From positions 1-64,000 of the forward strand of contig JBIOHP010000010.1 of NCBI GenBank assembly GCA_044449065.1: a stretch of 64,000 nt of DNA, given 5' to 3'. A program made the translations under genes and the position numbers. The notes beneath the pieces were generated by a model. It searched no databases. It was not told the DNA's origin and saw nothing but the letters and a program-made list of their open reading frames with translations. Positions within the stretch are counted from its first letter, which is position 1. Each line of letters starts with the position of its first letter. Positions 7,080-16,494 of this stretch are shown here, one piece after another. Source of the DNA: JBIOHP01 sp044449065 (GTDB taxonomy: Bacteria > Bacteroidota > Ignavibacteria > UBA10030 > SZUA-254).

Positions 7080-8378
7080 TTGGAATTTTCAGTAACCGAC
7101 ACCAATGATGTTGTAAAAGAAGTAACTGTCCGGGCTACCGCGCCGGAGCTGCAGCCCATGTTCGAAGAAGCGTACAAAACGAAGCAGGGCGAGATTGAAA
7201 TTAAGGGTTTCCGCAAGGGACATGCCCCGCTTGGCATGGTGAAAAAGCTCTACGGCGAAAGCATCGAGTACGATTCCCTGAGCGAAATCGCAAACGATTA
7301 CTTTAAGAAATTCATCGAAGAGCGCTCCATCAATCCCCTCGGCGAACCGACCCTGCTCGATATGAATTACAAACGCGGCGAGGAGCTTACCTTCAAAGTA
7401 AAATACGAAATTAAACCGGTGGTGACGCTGAAAGAATACAAGGGATTAAATCTCACCAAGGTTATTCACAAGGTAACCGACGAGGAGATAGAAGAAGAAA
7501 TCCAGACGCTCAGGAAACGCAACAGCGCTCTCTCCCCCGCCGATAACGTGACGGATGATGCGTTCATCGTTACCGTGGACGTCCAGGAACTTGACGAGTC
7601 GGGAACGCCGATCATCGGCAAACGGAACCAGGGGATGAAAATCGACCTATCGGACGCGAATATCTTTCCTGAAGTAAAAAGCGCAATGCAGGGCGTTGCC
7701 GTTCACGACGTGAGGCGCACATCGTTTGAAACGCGCCATGATGATCATATCCACAAGCATAATCTTGAGCTGACGGTGAAATCGGTTGAGAAGAATGTTC
7801 TGCCCGAGCTGACAGATGAATTCGTGAAAAAAATTACCAAGGATAAAGTCGGCACGGTGGAGGAATTCCGGAAGAAGATGCGAACCGACCTGGAAGAGGA
7901 CTGGGAAAATATGAGCGACCGCCGCCTGACGGACGAGCTGATGGACGAGATCATCCGCAGGCATGAGATTACGGTGCCCGAAGCCCTGATTAAAAATGTC
8001 ACGACTTCCCAGATCGAGAGTCTTGCCAACCAGTATCCCAACAAGAAGCTCCCGCCGGAGTTCGACGAGGAAAAATACCGGACTGAATACCGTCCCGACG
8101 CCGTTTGGCAGGTGAAATGGTTCCTTATCCGGGAACAAATAATCAACGCGGAAAATATCACCGCGCAGGACGCCGATCTTGAGGAACGCGCCGCGCTTGA
8201 TTCCATGAAAATGGGCATCGATAAAGAACGCCTCATCGCGTTCTATAAAACATCGGATCAGGTGAAAGATTCTATCGTTTCCTCCAAGTTGACGACATTT
8301 TTAAAATCGCAATCGATCATTACAGAAACAGAAGACATCGAGATCGAAGAACAAAAAGAAAAGTTGATTAAGTCATAG
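7080..8378 (+). CDS. tig: Trigger factor, ribosome-associated chaperone
   Basis: It binds the ribosome exit tunnel and shields nascent chains. The ribosome-binding signature GFRKGHAP is near residue 45 of the N-terminal domain. A diverged FKBP-like PPIase domain follows (about 135-225), and then the helical C-terminal chaperone arms. I choose the TTG at 7080: AGAAAGG lies 9 bases upstream, the product is then 432 residues (the usual family length), and it begins with MEFSVTDTNDV like other trigger factors. An in-frame ATG at 6999 would add 27 untypical residues and begins only 20 bases after the tRNA. It heads the tig-clpP-clpX cluster. Confidence 0.93.
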   Translation: MEFSVTDTNDVVKEVTVRATAPELQPMFEEAYKTKQGEIEIKGFRKGHAPLGMVKKLYGESIEYDSLSEIANDYFKKFIEERSINPLGEPTLLDMNYKRGEELTFKVKYEIKPVVTLKEYKGLNLTKVIHKVTDEEIEEEIQTLRKRNSALSPADNVTDDAFIVTVDVQELDESGTPIIGKRNQGMKIDLSDANIFPEVKSAMQGVAVHDVRRTSFETRHDDHIHKHNLELTVKSVEKNVLPELTDEFVKKITKDKVGTVEEFRKKMRTDLEEDWENMSDRRLTDELMDEIIRRHEITVPEALIKNVTTSQIESLANQYPNKKLPPEFDEEKYRTEYRPDAVWQVKWFLIREQIINAENITAQDADLEERAALDSMKMGIDKERLIAFYKTSDQVKDSIVSSKLTTFLKSQSIITETEDIEIEEQKEKLIKS

Positions 8379-8422
8379 ATAATCTTCAAAGCATTATTTT
8401 AAAATTTGAAAGGCGATCATAA

Positions 8423-9046
8423 ATGAAATTAGATATTTATAACCAGTTGATACCGATGGTAGTGGAACAGACCAGCCGCGGCGAGCGCGCGTACGATATT
8501 TATTCACGGCTCTTGAAAGAGCGCATCATTTTCCTCGGCATGCCGATCGACGACAACGTTGCAAGTCTTATCGTAGCGCAGATGTTGTTTCTCGAATCGG
8601 AAGACCCCGATAAGGACATCAATCTCTATATCAATAGCCCGGGGGGAAGCATATATTCCGGTTTTGCGATCTACGATACGATGCAATATATCCGTCCCGA
8701 CGTCGCTACGATCTGCGTCGGCATGGCAGCAAGCGCGGCGGCATTTCTCCTCGCCGGCGGCGCGAAGGGAAAACGCACCACCCTCCCCAACTCGCGCATC
8801 ATGATCCACCAGCCGTGGGGCGGCGCGCAGGGCACCGCAAGCGATATCCATATTCAAGCGGAAGAAATCCTGAAAATGAAGAAACGCCTCAATGAAATTC
8901 TTGCCTCGCACACTGGGAAATCGTATGAGCAAATCGGCAAGGACACCGACCGCGATAACTATATGTCCCCGGAAGAGGCGAAAGAATACGGGTTGGTTGA
9001 TAATATCCTCGTAAAAAAACAACGGGCAACTGAGAAGAAAAGTTAA
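8423..9046 (+). CDS. clpP: ATP-dependent Clp protease proteolytic subunit
   Basis: This 207-residue serine peptidase forms the double-ring chamber that degrades proteins fed by ClpX. The catalytic triad is visible: Ser104 in GMAASAAA, His129 in IMIHQP and Asp178 in DRDNYM. The oxyanion-strand motif SPGGSIYSG is present. The RBS GAAAGG precedes ATG 8423, and the gene starts 44 bases after tig and ends 2 bases before clpX. Length and motifs are ordinary for the family. Confidence 0.97.
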   Translation: MKLDIYNQLIPMVVEQTSRGERAYDIYSRLLKERIIFLGMPIDDNVASLIVAQMLFLESEDPDKDINLYINSPGGSIYSGFAIYDTMQYIRPDVATICVGMAASAAAFLLAGGAKGKRTTLPNSRIMIHQPWGGAQGTASDIHIQAEEILKMKKRLNEILASHTGKSYEQIGKDTDRDNYMSPEEAKEYGLVDNILVKKQRATEKKS

Positions 9047-9048
9047 CG

Positions 9049-10311
9049 ATGGCACAGAAAACAAAGCAGGAAGAACCGATACGCTGCTCGTTTTGCGGAC
9101 GGCCCGCGAACGAGGTGCACAGCATTATTGCCGGACCAAACGCCTACATCTGCGATGGGTGCATTGCAAGTTCCGTGGATATTCTCCGAAACAACATGGC
9201 AGCCATCACGACCCAACGCAGCGCTTCGAAAGCGCAGCTCACTCCCGCGTTCATCAAAAAAGCTCTCGATGATTATGTGATCGGACAGGAACAGGCGAAG
9301 AAAACGCTCGCTGTCGCGGTGTACAACCATTATAAACGCATCGATCCGAAACATCGGCTCAATTCTCTGGATGACGTCGAGATTGAAAAAAGCAATATTC
9401 TCCTCATCGGTCCGACCGGAACCGGAAAAACGCTGCTGGCGCAAACCCTCGCAAAAATACTTGACGTGCCGTTTGCCATCGCCGACGCCACAACGCTTAC
9501 GGAAGCCGGCTATGTCGGCGACGACGTTGAAACCGTTCTGGTGCATCTCCTCCAGAACTCCGATTATAACGTCGATAAAGCGGAACAGGGCATCGTCTAT
9601 ATCGATGAGATTGATAAAATTGCGCGGAAAAGCGAAAGCACATCCATCACGCGCGACGTTTCAGGCGAAGGAGTTCAGCAGGCGCTGCTGAAAATATTAG
9701 AAGGAACCATTGCCGGCGTCCCCCCGAAGGGCGGGAGAAAACATCCCGAACAAAGTCTCATCAACATCAACACAAAGAATATCCTTTTTATCTGCGGTGG
9801 CGCGTATGAAGGTCTCGATAAGATTATCGCGCGGCGCGTCAGCCAGAATCCGATTGGGTTCGGCGCGAACATCCGGGGAAAGAAAGATATGTCTGCGGAT
9901 GAATATCTTCCACTGGTGGAACCGGACGACCTGTTGAAGTTCGGGTTAATCCCTGAATTTATCGGCAGATTGCCGGTGGTGGCTACGCTTCATTCCCTCG
10001 ATGAACATGCGCTGCTCAATATACTCACAGTCCCGAAGAACGCCATCGTCAAGCAGTATAAAAAGCTGTTCCAGATGGAAGGAGTCGAGCTGGAGTTTGA
10101 TGCGGATGCGCAGAAAGCGGTTGTCACCAAAGCGATCGAACGCGGCACAGGCGCGCGCGCGCTCCGTTCGATCATGGAGGAGACGATGCTCGATATCATG
10201 TACCATTTGCCCGGCAAACAAAACGTGGTGAAATGCACAATCACCAAAGAAGTGATCTTGAAAAAGAAAGATCCGATTTACACGCTCAAGGAGCGGCGCG
10301 CCTCAGCGTAA
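9049..10311 (+). CDS. clpX: ATP-dependent Clp protease ATP-binding subunit ClpX
   Basis: This 420-residue AAA+ unfoldase has an N-terminal zinc-binding domain (Cys13, Cys16, Cys35, Cys38). Walker A GPTGTGKT is at 121-128, Walker B is IVYIDEIDKIA, and the sensor-2 region ERGTGARALRSIMEE is present. It recognises tagged substrates and threads them into ClpP, encoded directly upstream with a 2-base gap. The last 9 bases overlap the 3' end of the convergent lptD gene. Confidence 0.97.
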   Translation: MAQKTKQEEPIRCSFCGRPANEVHSIIAGPNAYICDGCIASSVDILRNNMAAITTQRSASKAQLTPAFIKKALDDYVIGQEQAKKTLAVAVYNHYKRIDPKHRLNSLDDVEIEKSNILLIGPTGTGKTLLAQTLAKILDVPFAIADATTLTEAGYVGDDVETVLVHLLQNSDYNVDKAEQGIVYIDEIDKIARKSESTSITRDVSGEGVQQALLKILEGTIAGVPPKGGRKHPEQSLININTKNILFICGGAYEGLDKIIARRVSQNPIGFGANIRGKKDMSADEYLPLVEPDDLLKFGLIPEFIGRLPVVATLHSLDEHALLNILTVPKNAIVKQYKKLFQMEGVELEFDADAQKAVVTKAIERGTGARALRSIMEETMLDIMYHLPGKQNVVKCTITKEVILKKKDPIYTLKERRASA

Positions 10312-12870
10312 ATCGTAATCGGTTCCAGATTTCGTCAGCTTGATATCCTGTAATTGCGGCGCTTTAATCCGTATCTCAAATTGATAATGCCGGTAGCTGC
10401 CGGTCGGCACCCACGAGAAATCCATAATCCAGCAATGCAGGTCCCGGTTGATTGAGATATTGGGAGCGGCAAATTGTTTGTTAGTCACATCATAACTTCC
10501 ATTCACCGAAAATTTCCAGTTTTCCGTCAGGTTGAAACTCAAATCGCCGCGCAAATTTAACGCATGGGAAGGGCTCGGCTCTTCCACCGTTTGGGCATAA
10601 TCCAACCCCATTGATAAATTCCAGGGGATGCTGAAATCCGGCTCCTCGTTCTCGTACAATCCGATAAAACCGGTTTTCATATTATGATGCGTCGATGTAT
10701 CCGCACCTGAAGCTTGCGCCTTCTCGGTATTTTTTTGACCGGATAGCGTAGTCGATAAACTCAATCGGAAATTCTGCAATCGCGCCAGCCGTTTTTCATC
10801 GCTCAGGAGAAATGTATTCACCCTGCGGTATTGACCCGGGGCGTACTCAACGAGCTTATACAGATCGTAATTTGCCCCGCCGTCGATATTTAATAAATTG
10901 CCGATCCCCGTACGGAACCCAACCGGTATGGTTGAAAACCGCAAGCTGTCTGCGCTAAAATTATAGGATATCCCCGTGCTGAGGTTCAACAACTGGATTT
11001 TATCTCCCTCTTTCCCGGTGTCTTTCGGAGTGGTTTTCATCTCAAACACGTTGCCGAGACTGAAATTCATATTCATCTGCTTCGGCTGTATGTTGTCGCC
11101 GTATACTTGTTTCACATAATTGAAACTCAAGCTTGGGGTCACGGTGTGGCGCAGCGCTGCGACTCCTAACATCTCAGGTTGAATAATGCCATAGAGACGC
11201 GTCCCGATGGAAACTCCCGTATTCACGGTGCCGGATCGGACAGCGCTCCTCTGCTTATCGAACACTACATCCGTGCTGTCGGAATTATAGATGGGCACGT
11301 CGTTATTGGCAAACGAGCGTTGGTCGCTGTAGCTGAACGACGGGGTGACCGTAAAATTCCCAAGTTTTGGCGAGATGCTCACTGCGGCATTTCCCGCCAG
11401 CGATTGACCTCGATCTGTTTCAAATACCTGGAGGGATTGCGTAACAGGATTGACGGCAGATATTTTTACGCTGGATAATGTGCGGCTGATTGTCTGTTTA
11501 TCGCTTTCTCCGGCAAGATTATAACTCAACCCGATATTTTCGTACCATTTCAAATCGGGAACGCCTTCATCGAACGAGTTATCTCCGCGGAATGGATAGC
11601 TTTGCCCGTGACTGAACGATATTGCCGGTAATTTCTGCTGGGAAGTTCCATCGCGCAAATTCTGCTGACGCGAGACGCTTATAGACATGCTGTTCAGTTC
11701 GTCCAATGATTTCGATAGAGTCGCATTCGATGATATCGATTGCTGGAGGGCTTGATTAATATCGATGGTATTCTGATAACTGTTATTGCTCGCAAACGTA
11801 AAATTGGCGTCCAAACGCGTCGTTGGATCGAATGTCTGATTATGCGTTATGTTGACGTTATACGCCGTCTGCCGCACCCGTCCCGGATCGGTATTCTCTC
11901 CCGTGCTTATGTTTCGGTATTCTGCTGTGAGAGATCCCATAAAATGATCGCGTAATCCATACCGGTAGAGAGAATTCAGGGTGTATCCCCCCTGGGTGTA
12001 GATATCTGATTTTAACGTCCCATCCATGTAATCGCTCATTGCCCAGAAATATCCCAGATGCCGCAGATACCTCCCGCGGTTATCCTCTCCATACGCGGGA
12101 ATAATAATACCGGAGCGGCGGCCGCCTTTATTCGGAAAGACGGCAAACGGCAGCGCAAAAACAGGCACATCGGCAATATAAAAAAAGACCGGCTCGGCGA
12201 CAACCTTATCTTTCATCATGACTTTCATTTTCGGACTCGCGAAAAAATAATCCGGGTCCTTTTTATCGCACGTCGTGTACCTGCCGTTTTGTATGAAGAG
12301 CACATCGGTATCGACTTTTTTGATATCGTCTCCGTGATAATATCCCTGATCAACCGCCGTTTCCCCGACGATGATTCTTCCCTTCTTTGTTTTAAAATTA
12401 TAGGCAAGTTGCGTTCCATGATATTGTTCGCCGCCGTCTTTCATGATCGGCAATCCCCTAAACTTTTTCTTCAGCGAATCCGGCTTCACTCCCGTTGAAT
12501 CTCTTGATGTATCGGGCACTCCCTCCGCATTCATTACCGAGGTGACCCAATTCACGTCGATATGATCCGCCGTGAGTTGCATATCCCGGTACTTGATATC
12601 CCCTTGTGAATACATCGACATCTTTCTGGTAGCGATGGAATAAATGACGCTGTCTCGTGCCGTATAAACGACGACAGTGTCAACTCCGGTCACTTTGGAT
12701 GTATCTTTGATCAGGGATGAATCGCGCCTCGTGGTATCTTTTTGAACAGAGGTTTTAACCGTATCGGTCACGTGACGGAGTGGAATTAATTTACTTTTCA
12801 CAGAATCCTGACAAATAGCAAGCGAACAAAATGTCAGAAGAAAAATGCTATAACGAAAAGCGAAACCCAT
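10303..12870 (-). CDS. lptD: LPS-assembly outer-membrane protein LptD-like
   Basis: This 855-residue protein has a signal peptide (to about Cys-20/Gln-21) and a periplasmic OstA/LptA-like jellyroll at about 90-260 (YSQGDIKYRDMQLTADHI, YTTCDKKDPDYFF). A beta-barrel region fills the rest, rich in alternating aromatic strands and ending in a strand near the C-terminus. The segment PVFALPFAVFPNKGGRRSG matches the conserved LptD barrel entry. It would insert lipopolysaccharide into the outer leaflet. The start lies 23 bases after the ROK kinase stop, so it is the last gene of a rarA-ROK-lptD transcript. The 3' end overlaps clpX by 9 bases. The symbol is assigned by homology class; the Bacteroidota-type proteins are diverged. 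Confidence 0.85.
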   Translation of the reverse strand: MGFAFRYSIFLLTFCSLAICQDSVKSKLIPLRHVTDTVKTSVQKDTTRRDSSLIKDTSKVTGVDTVVVYTARDSVIYSIATRKMSMYSQGDIKYRDMQLTADHIDVNWVTSVMNAEGVPDTSRDSTGVKPDSLKKKFRGLPIMKDGGEQYHGTQLAYNFKTKKGRIIVGETAVDQGYYHGDDIKKVDTDVLFIQNGRYTTCDKKDPDYFFASPKMKVMMKDKVVAEPVFFYIADVPVFALPFAVFPNKGGRRSGIIIPAYGEDNRGRYLRHLGYFWAMSDYMDGTLKSDIYTQGGYTLNSLYRYGLRDHFMGSLTAEYRNISTGENTDPGRVRQTAYNVNITHNQTFDPTTRLDANFTFASNNSYQNTIDINQALQQSISSNATLSKSLDELNSMSISVSRQQNLRDGTSQQKLPAISFSHGQSYPFRGDNSFDEGVPDLKWYENIGLSYNLAGESDKQTISRTLSSVKISAVNPVTQSLQVFETDRGQSLAGNAAVSISPKLGNFTVTPSFSYSDQRSFANNDVPIYNSDSTDVVFDKQRSAVRSGTVNTGVSIGTRLYGIIQPEMLGVAALRHTVTPSLSFNYVKQVYGDNIQPKQMNMNFSLGNVFEMKTTPKDTGKEGDKIQLLNLSTGISYNFSADSLRFSTIPVGFRTGIGNLLNIDGGANYDLYKLVEYAPGQYRRVNTFLLSDEKRLARLQNFRLSLSTTLSGQKNTEKAQASGADTSTHHNMKTGFIGLYENEEPDFSIPWNLSMGLDYAQTVEEPSPSHALNLRGDLSFNLTENWKFSVNGSYDVTNKQFAAPNISINRDLHCWIMDFSWVPTGSYRHYQFEIRIKAPQLQDIKLTKSGTDYDLR

Positions 12871-12893
12871 GCGTGAATAGTAATATAGTGGCG

Positions 12894-13850
12894 CTACATT
12901 AATAAGCTTGCCGCGCCGATAATACCGGCTGCATTGCCAAGCTGCGCCCGTAACACACGGACATGGGGCCTGTGCGGTTTTAAAATTCGGGATTGAAGCG
13001 CACTTCGCATGGCGTCATAGACAAACTCCGGGGCGGCGGATATACCCCCGCCGATGACGGCGACATTGAGATCGATGATATTCATAGACGAGGCAAGCGC
13101 ATAACCCAGCAATGTTCCTGCTTCTTCCAAAATTTGCTTTGCAGCTTTATCTCCACCGGTGGCTGCTTCAGCGATGACTGCGGGTTCAATTTTTTCCAGA
13201 TCGCCACCCACCAGGTTGGTGATGGATGAATCGGGATACTTGACGAGTAATTCACGCGTGCGCCGGGATAGATACCGCTGACCGATATAACTTTCAATGC
13301 ATCCGAAATTTCCACAATTACACGGTGGACCATCAAAGCGGATGGATGCATGACCGATTTCTCCTGCCCCGCCATTCGGTCCACGGTAAATTTTATGATC
13401 GTTGATGATTCCCCCGCCGACGCCGGTACCCCAGATCACGAATAAAAAATCCTTGCAATCTTTTCCGGCGCCATGCATTGCCTCGGCGAGCGCGGCAACG
13501 TTCGCGTCATTTTCAACGATCACGTTTATCGGAATTTTGTTCCTGACTTCCGTTGCAACTTTCACATCGCGCCAATCGGCGAAGTTCGGGGGATAGCTTA
13601 CCGTATCGCTATCCAATCCTACAACTCCCGGGCATCCGATTCCGATACCACCGCAAAAGTTCCGATTCCTGTTTTTTAACAGTTCGTTCACCGTTATAAC
13701 CAATTGACCAACGACTGCTTTTGGATTTTCACCGCTTCGGGCGACTGCTACAAGTTGTTCTAAAATTTTTCCGTCGCGGTTGACCACGCCTGCTTTGATC
13801 GTCGTGCCACCGATATCGACGCCGATCCAATATTTATCAGGATCGATCAT
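12894..13850 (-). CDS. ROK-family sugar kinase, probable glucokinase
   Basis: The product has 318 residues. The N-terminal phosphate-binding motif GVDIGGTTIKAGVV is followed by the ENDANVAALAE sugar-binding motif, the catalytic Asp region, GTGVGGGI, and the ROK zinc motif CNCGNFGCIES. These support ATP-dependent phosphorylation of glucose or an N-acetylated hexose; the substrate cannot be fixed from sequence. I choose ATG 13850, which overlaps the rarA stop as ATGA, over an upstream ATG at 13868 that would add six residues inside rarA. Followed closely by lptD. Confidence 0.88.
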   Translation of the reverse strand: MIDPDKYWIGVDIGGTTIKAGVVNRDGKILEQLVAVARSGENPKAVVGQLVITVNELLKNRNRNFCGGIGIGCPGVVGLDSDTVSYPPNFADWRDVKVATEVRNKIPINVIVENDANVAALAEAMHGAGKDCKDFLFVIWGTGVGGGIINDHKIYRGPNGGAGEIGHASIRFDGPPCNCGNFGCIESYIGQRYLSRRTRELLVKYPDSSITNLVGGDLEKIEPAVIAEAATGGDKAAKQILEEAGTLLGYALASSMNIIDLNVAVIGGGISAAPEFVYDAMRSALQSRILKPHRPHVRVLRAQLGNAAGIIGAASLLM

Positions 13851-15187
13851 CGTTGTTTCTTTTTCCATAACCGGTTCAACCGTTCGCGCAAGGTTTTTTC
13901 TGCGCCGATATCGCCCGGATGATAATAGATTTTATCTTTCAGATTATCGGGTAGATATTGCTGCTCGGTGAAATGTTCGTCGAAATCATGGCTGTATTTA
14001 TATTCCTTGCCGTACGAAAGATTTTTCATCAATTGCGTGGGAGCGTTTCTCAGGTGAAGAGGCACAGCGCCATGAGGCGCTTTGGCGACATCCTCCATCG
14101 CCTCGCTAATTGCCATATAAGATGCGTTGCTCTTTGGAGCGGAAGCGAGATATGTTGCTGCTTGTGAAAGGATAATCCTCGCTTCCGGCATTCCGACGTA
14201 ATCGACCGCGGTGAAACAACTTGTGGCAAGCACCAATGCCTGGGGGTCGGCGTTTCCAACATCTTCCGAGGCAAGCACAACCATGCGCCGCGCGATAAAT
14301 TTCGGATCTTCCCCGCCTTCTAACATCCTTGCAAGCCAATAAACAGCGGCGTCGGGATCGCTGCCTCGCATACTCTTAATAAAAGCCGAAATGATATTAT
14401 AATGTTCCTCTCCCCCGTCATCATATTTCATCAACCGCTTTTGAAACGTTTCTTCAAGAATATTCGCGGTGATAATTCGTTCATTATTCGCTCCGGGCTT
14501 AACCAATCGAACAGATATTTCCAACGAGTTCAGCATCACCCTTGCATCACCTCCTGCCAGAAGCATCAAGGTTTCTCGTTCAGGTTTATTGACGATAACG
14601 TTTTGTGTGTTCAGAATATGATCTTCCTGAAGCGCTTGATCGAGGATGCGATTGAGTTCAACAACCGATAATGCTTCAAGCACATACACCCGGCATCGCG
14701 AGAGGAGCGGTGAGATAACTTCAAAGGATGGATTTTCCGTCGTCGCTCCGATCAGGGTGATTACGCCGTCTTCCACGCTGTGCAACAAAGCGTCCTGCTG
14801 CGCTTTATTGAACCGGTGGATCTCGTCGATAAACAAAATTGTCCGGGCAATAGCCGCCTTGCGGGTCCGTTCAGCCGCGGTGATGATCTTCCGGACGTCC
14901 TGTACGCCCGATGATACGGCATTTAACTGGAAAAACTGCGCTTTGGTTTTTTGCGCGATGAGTCGGGCAAGCGTTGTTTTGCCGCAACCCGGGGGACCCC
15001 AGAATATCATCGAAGGTACTTCATCTTTTTCGATAAGAACCCTCAGAGGTTTTCCCTCGCCCAACAAATACTCCTGACCGATAAACTTGTTCAACGCCGC
15101 GGGACGCATGCGCTCTGCAAGCGGAGTCCCGGGATCAAAATTACCTGTCGGGGATTTATTTGGGGAAGTGGAATTAAAGAGGTCCAT
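13847..15187 (-). CDS. rarA: Replication-associated recombination protein A (RarA/MgsA), AAA+ ATPase
   Basis: This 446-residue clamp-loader-like ATPase has the box RMRPAALNKFIGQ near the N-terminus, Walker A GPPGCGKTT, Walker B ILFIDEIHRFNKAQQDALL and sensor 1 GATTENPSFEV. The C-terminal tetramerisation and helical region contains EDVGNADPQAL. Family members act at stalled replication forks. It is preceded by the DivIC-like gene with a 157-base gap and overlaps the ROK kinase gene by 4 bases. Confidence 0.95.
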   Translation of the reverse strand: MDLFNSTSPNKSPTGNFDPGTPLAERMRPAALNKFIGQEYLLGEGKPLRVLIEKDEVPSMIFWGPPGCGKTTLARLIAQKTKAQFFQLNAVSSGVQDVRKIITAAERTRKAAIARTILFIDEIHRFNKAQQDALLHSVEDGVITLIGATTENPSFEVISPLLSRCRVYVLEALSVVELNRILDQALQEDHILNTQNVIVNKPERETLMLLAGGDARVMLNSLEISVRLVKPGANNERIITANILEETFQKRLMKYDDGGEEHYNIISAFIKSMRGSDPDAAVYWLARMLEGGEDPKFIARRMVVLASEDVGNADPQALVLATSCFTAVDYVGMPEARIILSQAATYLASAPKSNASYMAISEAMEDVAKAPHGAVPLHLRNAPTQLMKNLSYGKEYKYSHDFDEHFTEQQYLPDNLKDKIYYHPGDIGAEKTLRERLNRLWKKKQR

Positions 15188-15344
15188 CTACTCCTATATC
15201 AGGTGTGTTTCATTATATTCCCGAATGCTACGGGGAAGTGCATTTCCGATCCAAAGAAACTTATCATACTTTGATACATGCGGGTGGCAAACTCTTTGGA
15301 TAGGAAAAATCTCAGACGTAAATCCTTTTCCTGGATAATATTTA

Positions 15345-15689
15345 TTACTTGTCTTTCTTCACTTTGTAAACGGTTTCGCCTTCGCGCACCATACCGTAAT
15401 TTTCCCGAGCAACTTTCTCAATCATCTTCGGATCTTTGTCAATGGCTTTCGATACCTGCTGAAGCTGGAGCTGCTCTTTCTGGGCAAGCGCTATTTTTTC
15501 AATCATTTCATTCTTCACTTTTTGAAGATGAATGTGCTGCAAAATTCCTTTGGGATTGAACGTCACGAAACTAAGAATGGGTATTCCCGCGAGAACAATA
15601 ATTCGAGCCCAGTTGCTTTTTGCTAACTTCCTCAACCATGCGGGTATGGGAGGTTTTTTTATGGTTTTTCGATAATACTGGGCTTCCAT
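15345..15689 (-). CDS. Septum formation initiator (FtsB/DivIC family)
   Basis: This 114-residue single-pass membrane protein has a short basic cytoplasmic tail (RKTIKKPPIP), one membrane segment at about 30-48 and a periplasmic coiled coil at about 50-90 (KVKNEMIEKIALAQKEQ). It ends in the family's typical (A)RENYGMVREGE motif, and its length fits FtsB/DivIC. It would belong to the FtsQLB divisome complex. FtsL and FtsQ are not in the window. Confidence 0.85.
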   Translation of the reverse strand: MEAQYYRKTIKKPPIPAWLRKLAKSNWARIIVLAGIPILSFVTFNPKGILQHIHLQKVKNEMIEKIALAQKEQLQLQQVSKAIDKDPKMIEKVARENYGMVREGETVYKVKKDK

Positions 15690-15816
15690 AGAAATAAATG
15701 TACAATATTTTATGCGAAAATCAAACGGTTATGGTTTTTAGTTAAAGGAATGTGAGAAGTTCTTTCAAATTTTATGATTTATCCTCTCAGAAAATGGCAC
15801 AGGAGGTTAACGGCTA

Positions 15817-16494
15817 TTAAAATCGCATATTCAATCTCTCCTGCACAAACTTAATCATCGCCATATTGCAGAAAATATTCATCGCCCAGACAATTGAAAC
15901 TATAAACAGTGATTTAATGACTCCAAAACCGGTGATTTTGAATATTCCATAAATCAGAACTATTATATAGAGCAACTGAAAAATATTCAATGAATTTAAA
16001 AAAAGATGCATAATTCCGGTTACTTCCGGATATATCAGTGCGGCGCTTAGCGGGGTAGTCGCAAATTTCCCTAAAGTCGGGGTTGATAAAATTGCTACCA
16101 TTGCCGAGATGAAATTTCCGAACACCAAAAACGATTCTGCGTGAACTTCCAGAGAGAATATTTGTTTTAACCGGGTCGATTGGCGGGGGCTAAACGCTAT
16201 ACATGTATAGTACAAAACAAGTGAAAGTGAAATCCAGCCGATAAAAAGTCGAACAGGAACAAAAGCACAGCGCATTATTTCCTCATCCCACAAAAACTGT
16301 TCTGCAACCAAACGCTCATGAGTGGTTGCGGATGGGGGAAGCAACGATGACGTCTGGTGAATGCGCGTGTAATAAGATAATGCAAAGATACCGATGCTCA
16401 AGATGGATAGAATAATGAACGTTCGCACCCAGGCGGGTTTTTCCCTGATAGATCGCGTTAATGTCTGAGCCAAATCCATGAGGTTATCTTTCAA
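15817..16494 (-). CDS. Yip1-like polytopic membrane protein
   Basis: This 225-residue protein has about five hydrophobic segments (about 27-45, 78-98, 122-140, 165-190, 195-215), a pattern seen in the bacterial Yip1/YIF1 domain family. I assign the domain by pattern only. The TTG start at 16494 overlaps the ATPase stop (TTGA); an ATG at 16479 would shorten it by five residues. It is the last gene of the ABC-system operon. A role as an accessory membrane subunit is inferred from the overlap alone. Confidence 0.6.
   Translation of the reverse strand: MKDNLMDLAQTLTRSIREKPAWVRTFIILSILSIGIFALSYYTRIHQTSSLLPPSATTHERLVAEQFLWDEEIMRCAFVPVRLFIGWISLSLVLYYTCIAFSPRQSTRLKQIFSLEVHAESFLVFGNFISAMVAILSTPTLGKFATTPLSAALIYPEVTGIMHLFLNSLNIFQLLYIIVLIYGIFKITGFGVIKSLFIVSIVWAMNIFCNMAMIKFVQERLNMRF

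Noticed and set aside
7647..8236. Two long minus-strand frames (163 codons each) opposite tig
   Set aside because: They are antisense shadows of a well-supported gene, with no RBS and low-complexity translations.
8504..9064. 186-codon minus-strand frame opposite clpP
   Set aside because: It lies entirely over clpP, whose catalytic residues are intact; the translation has no family features.
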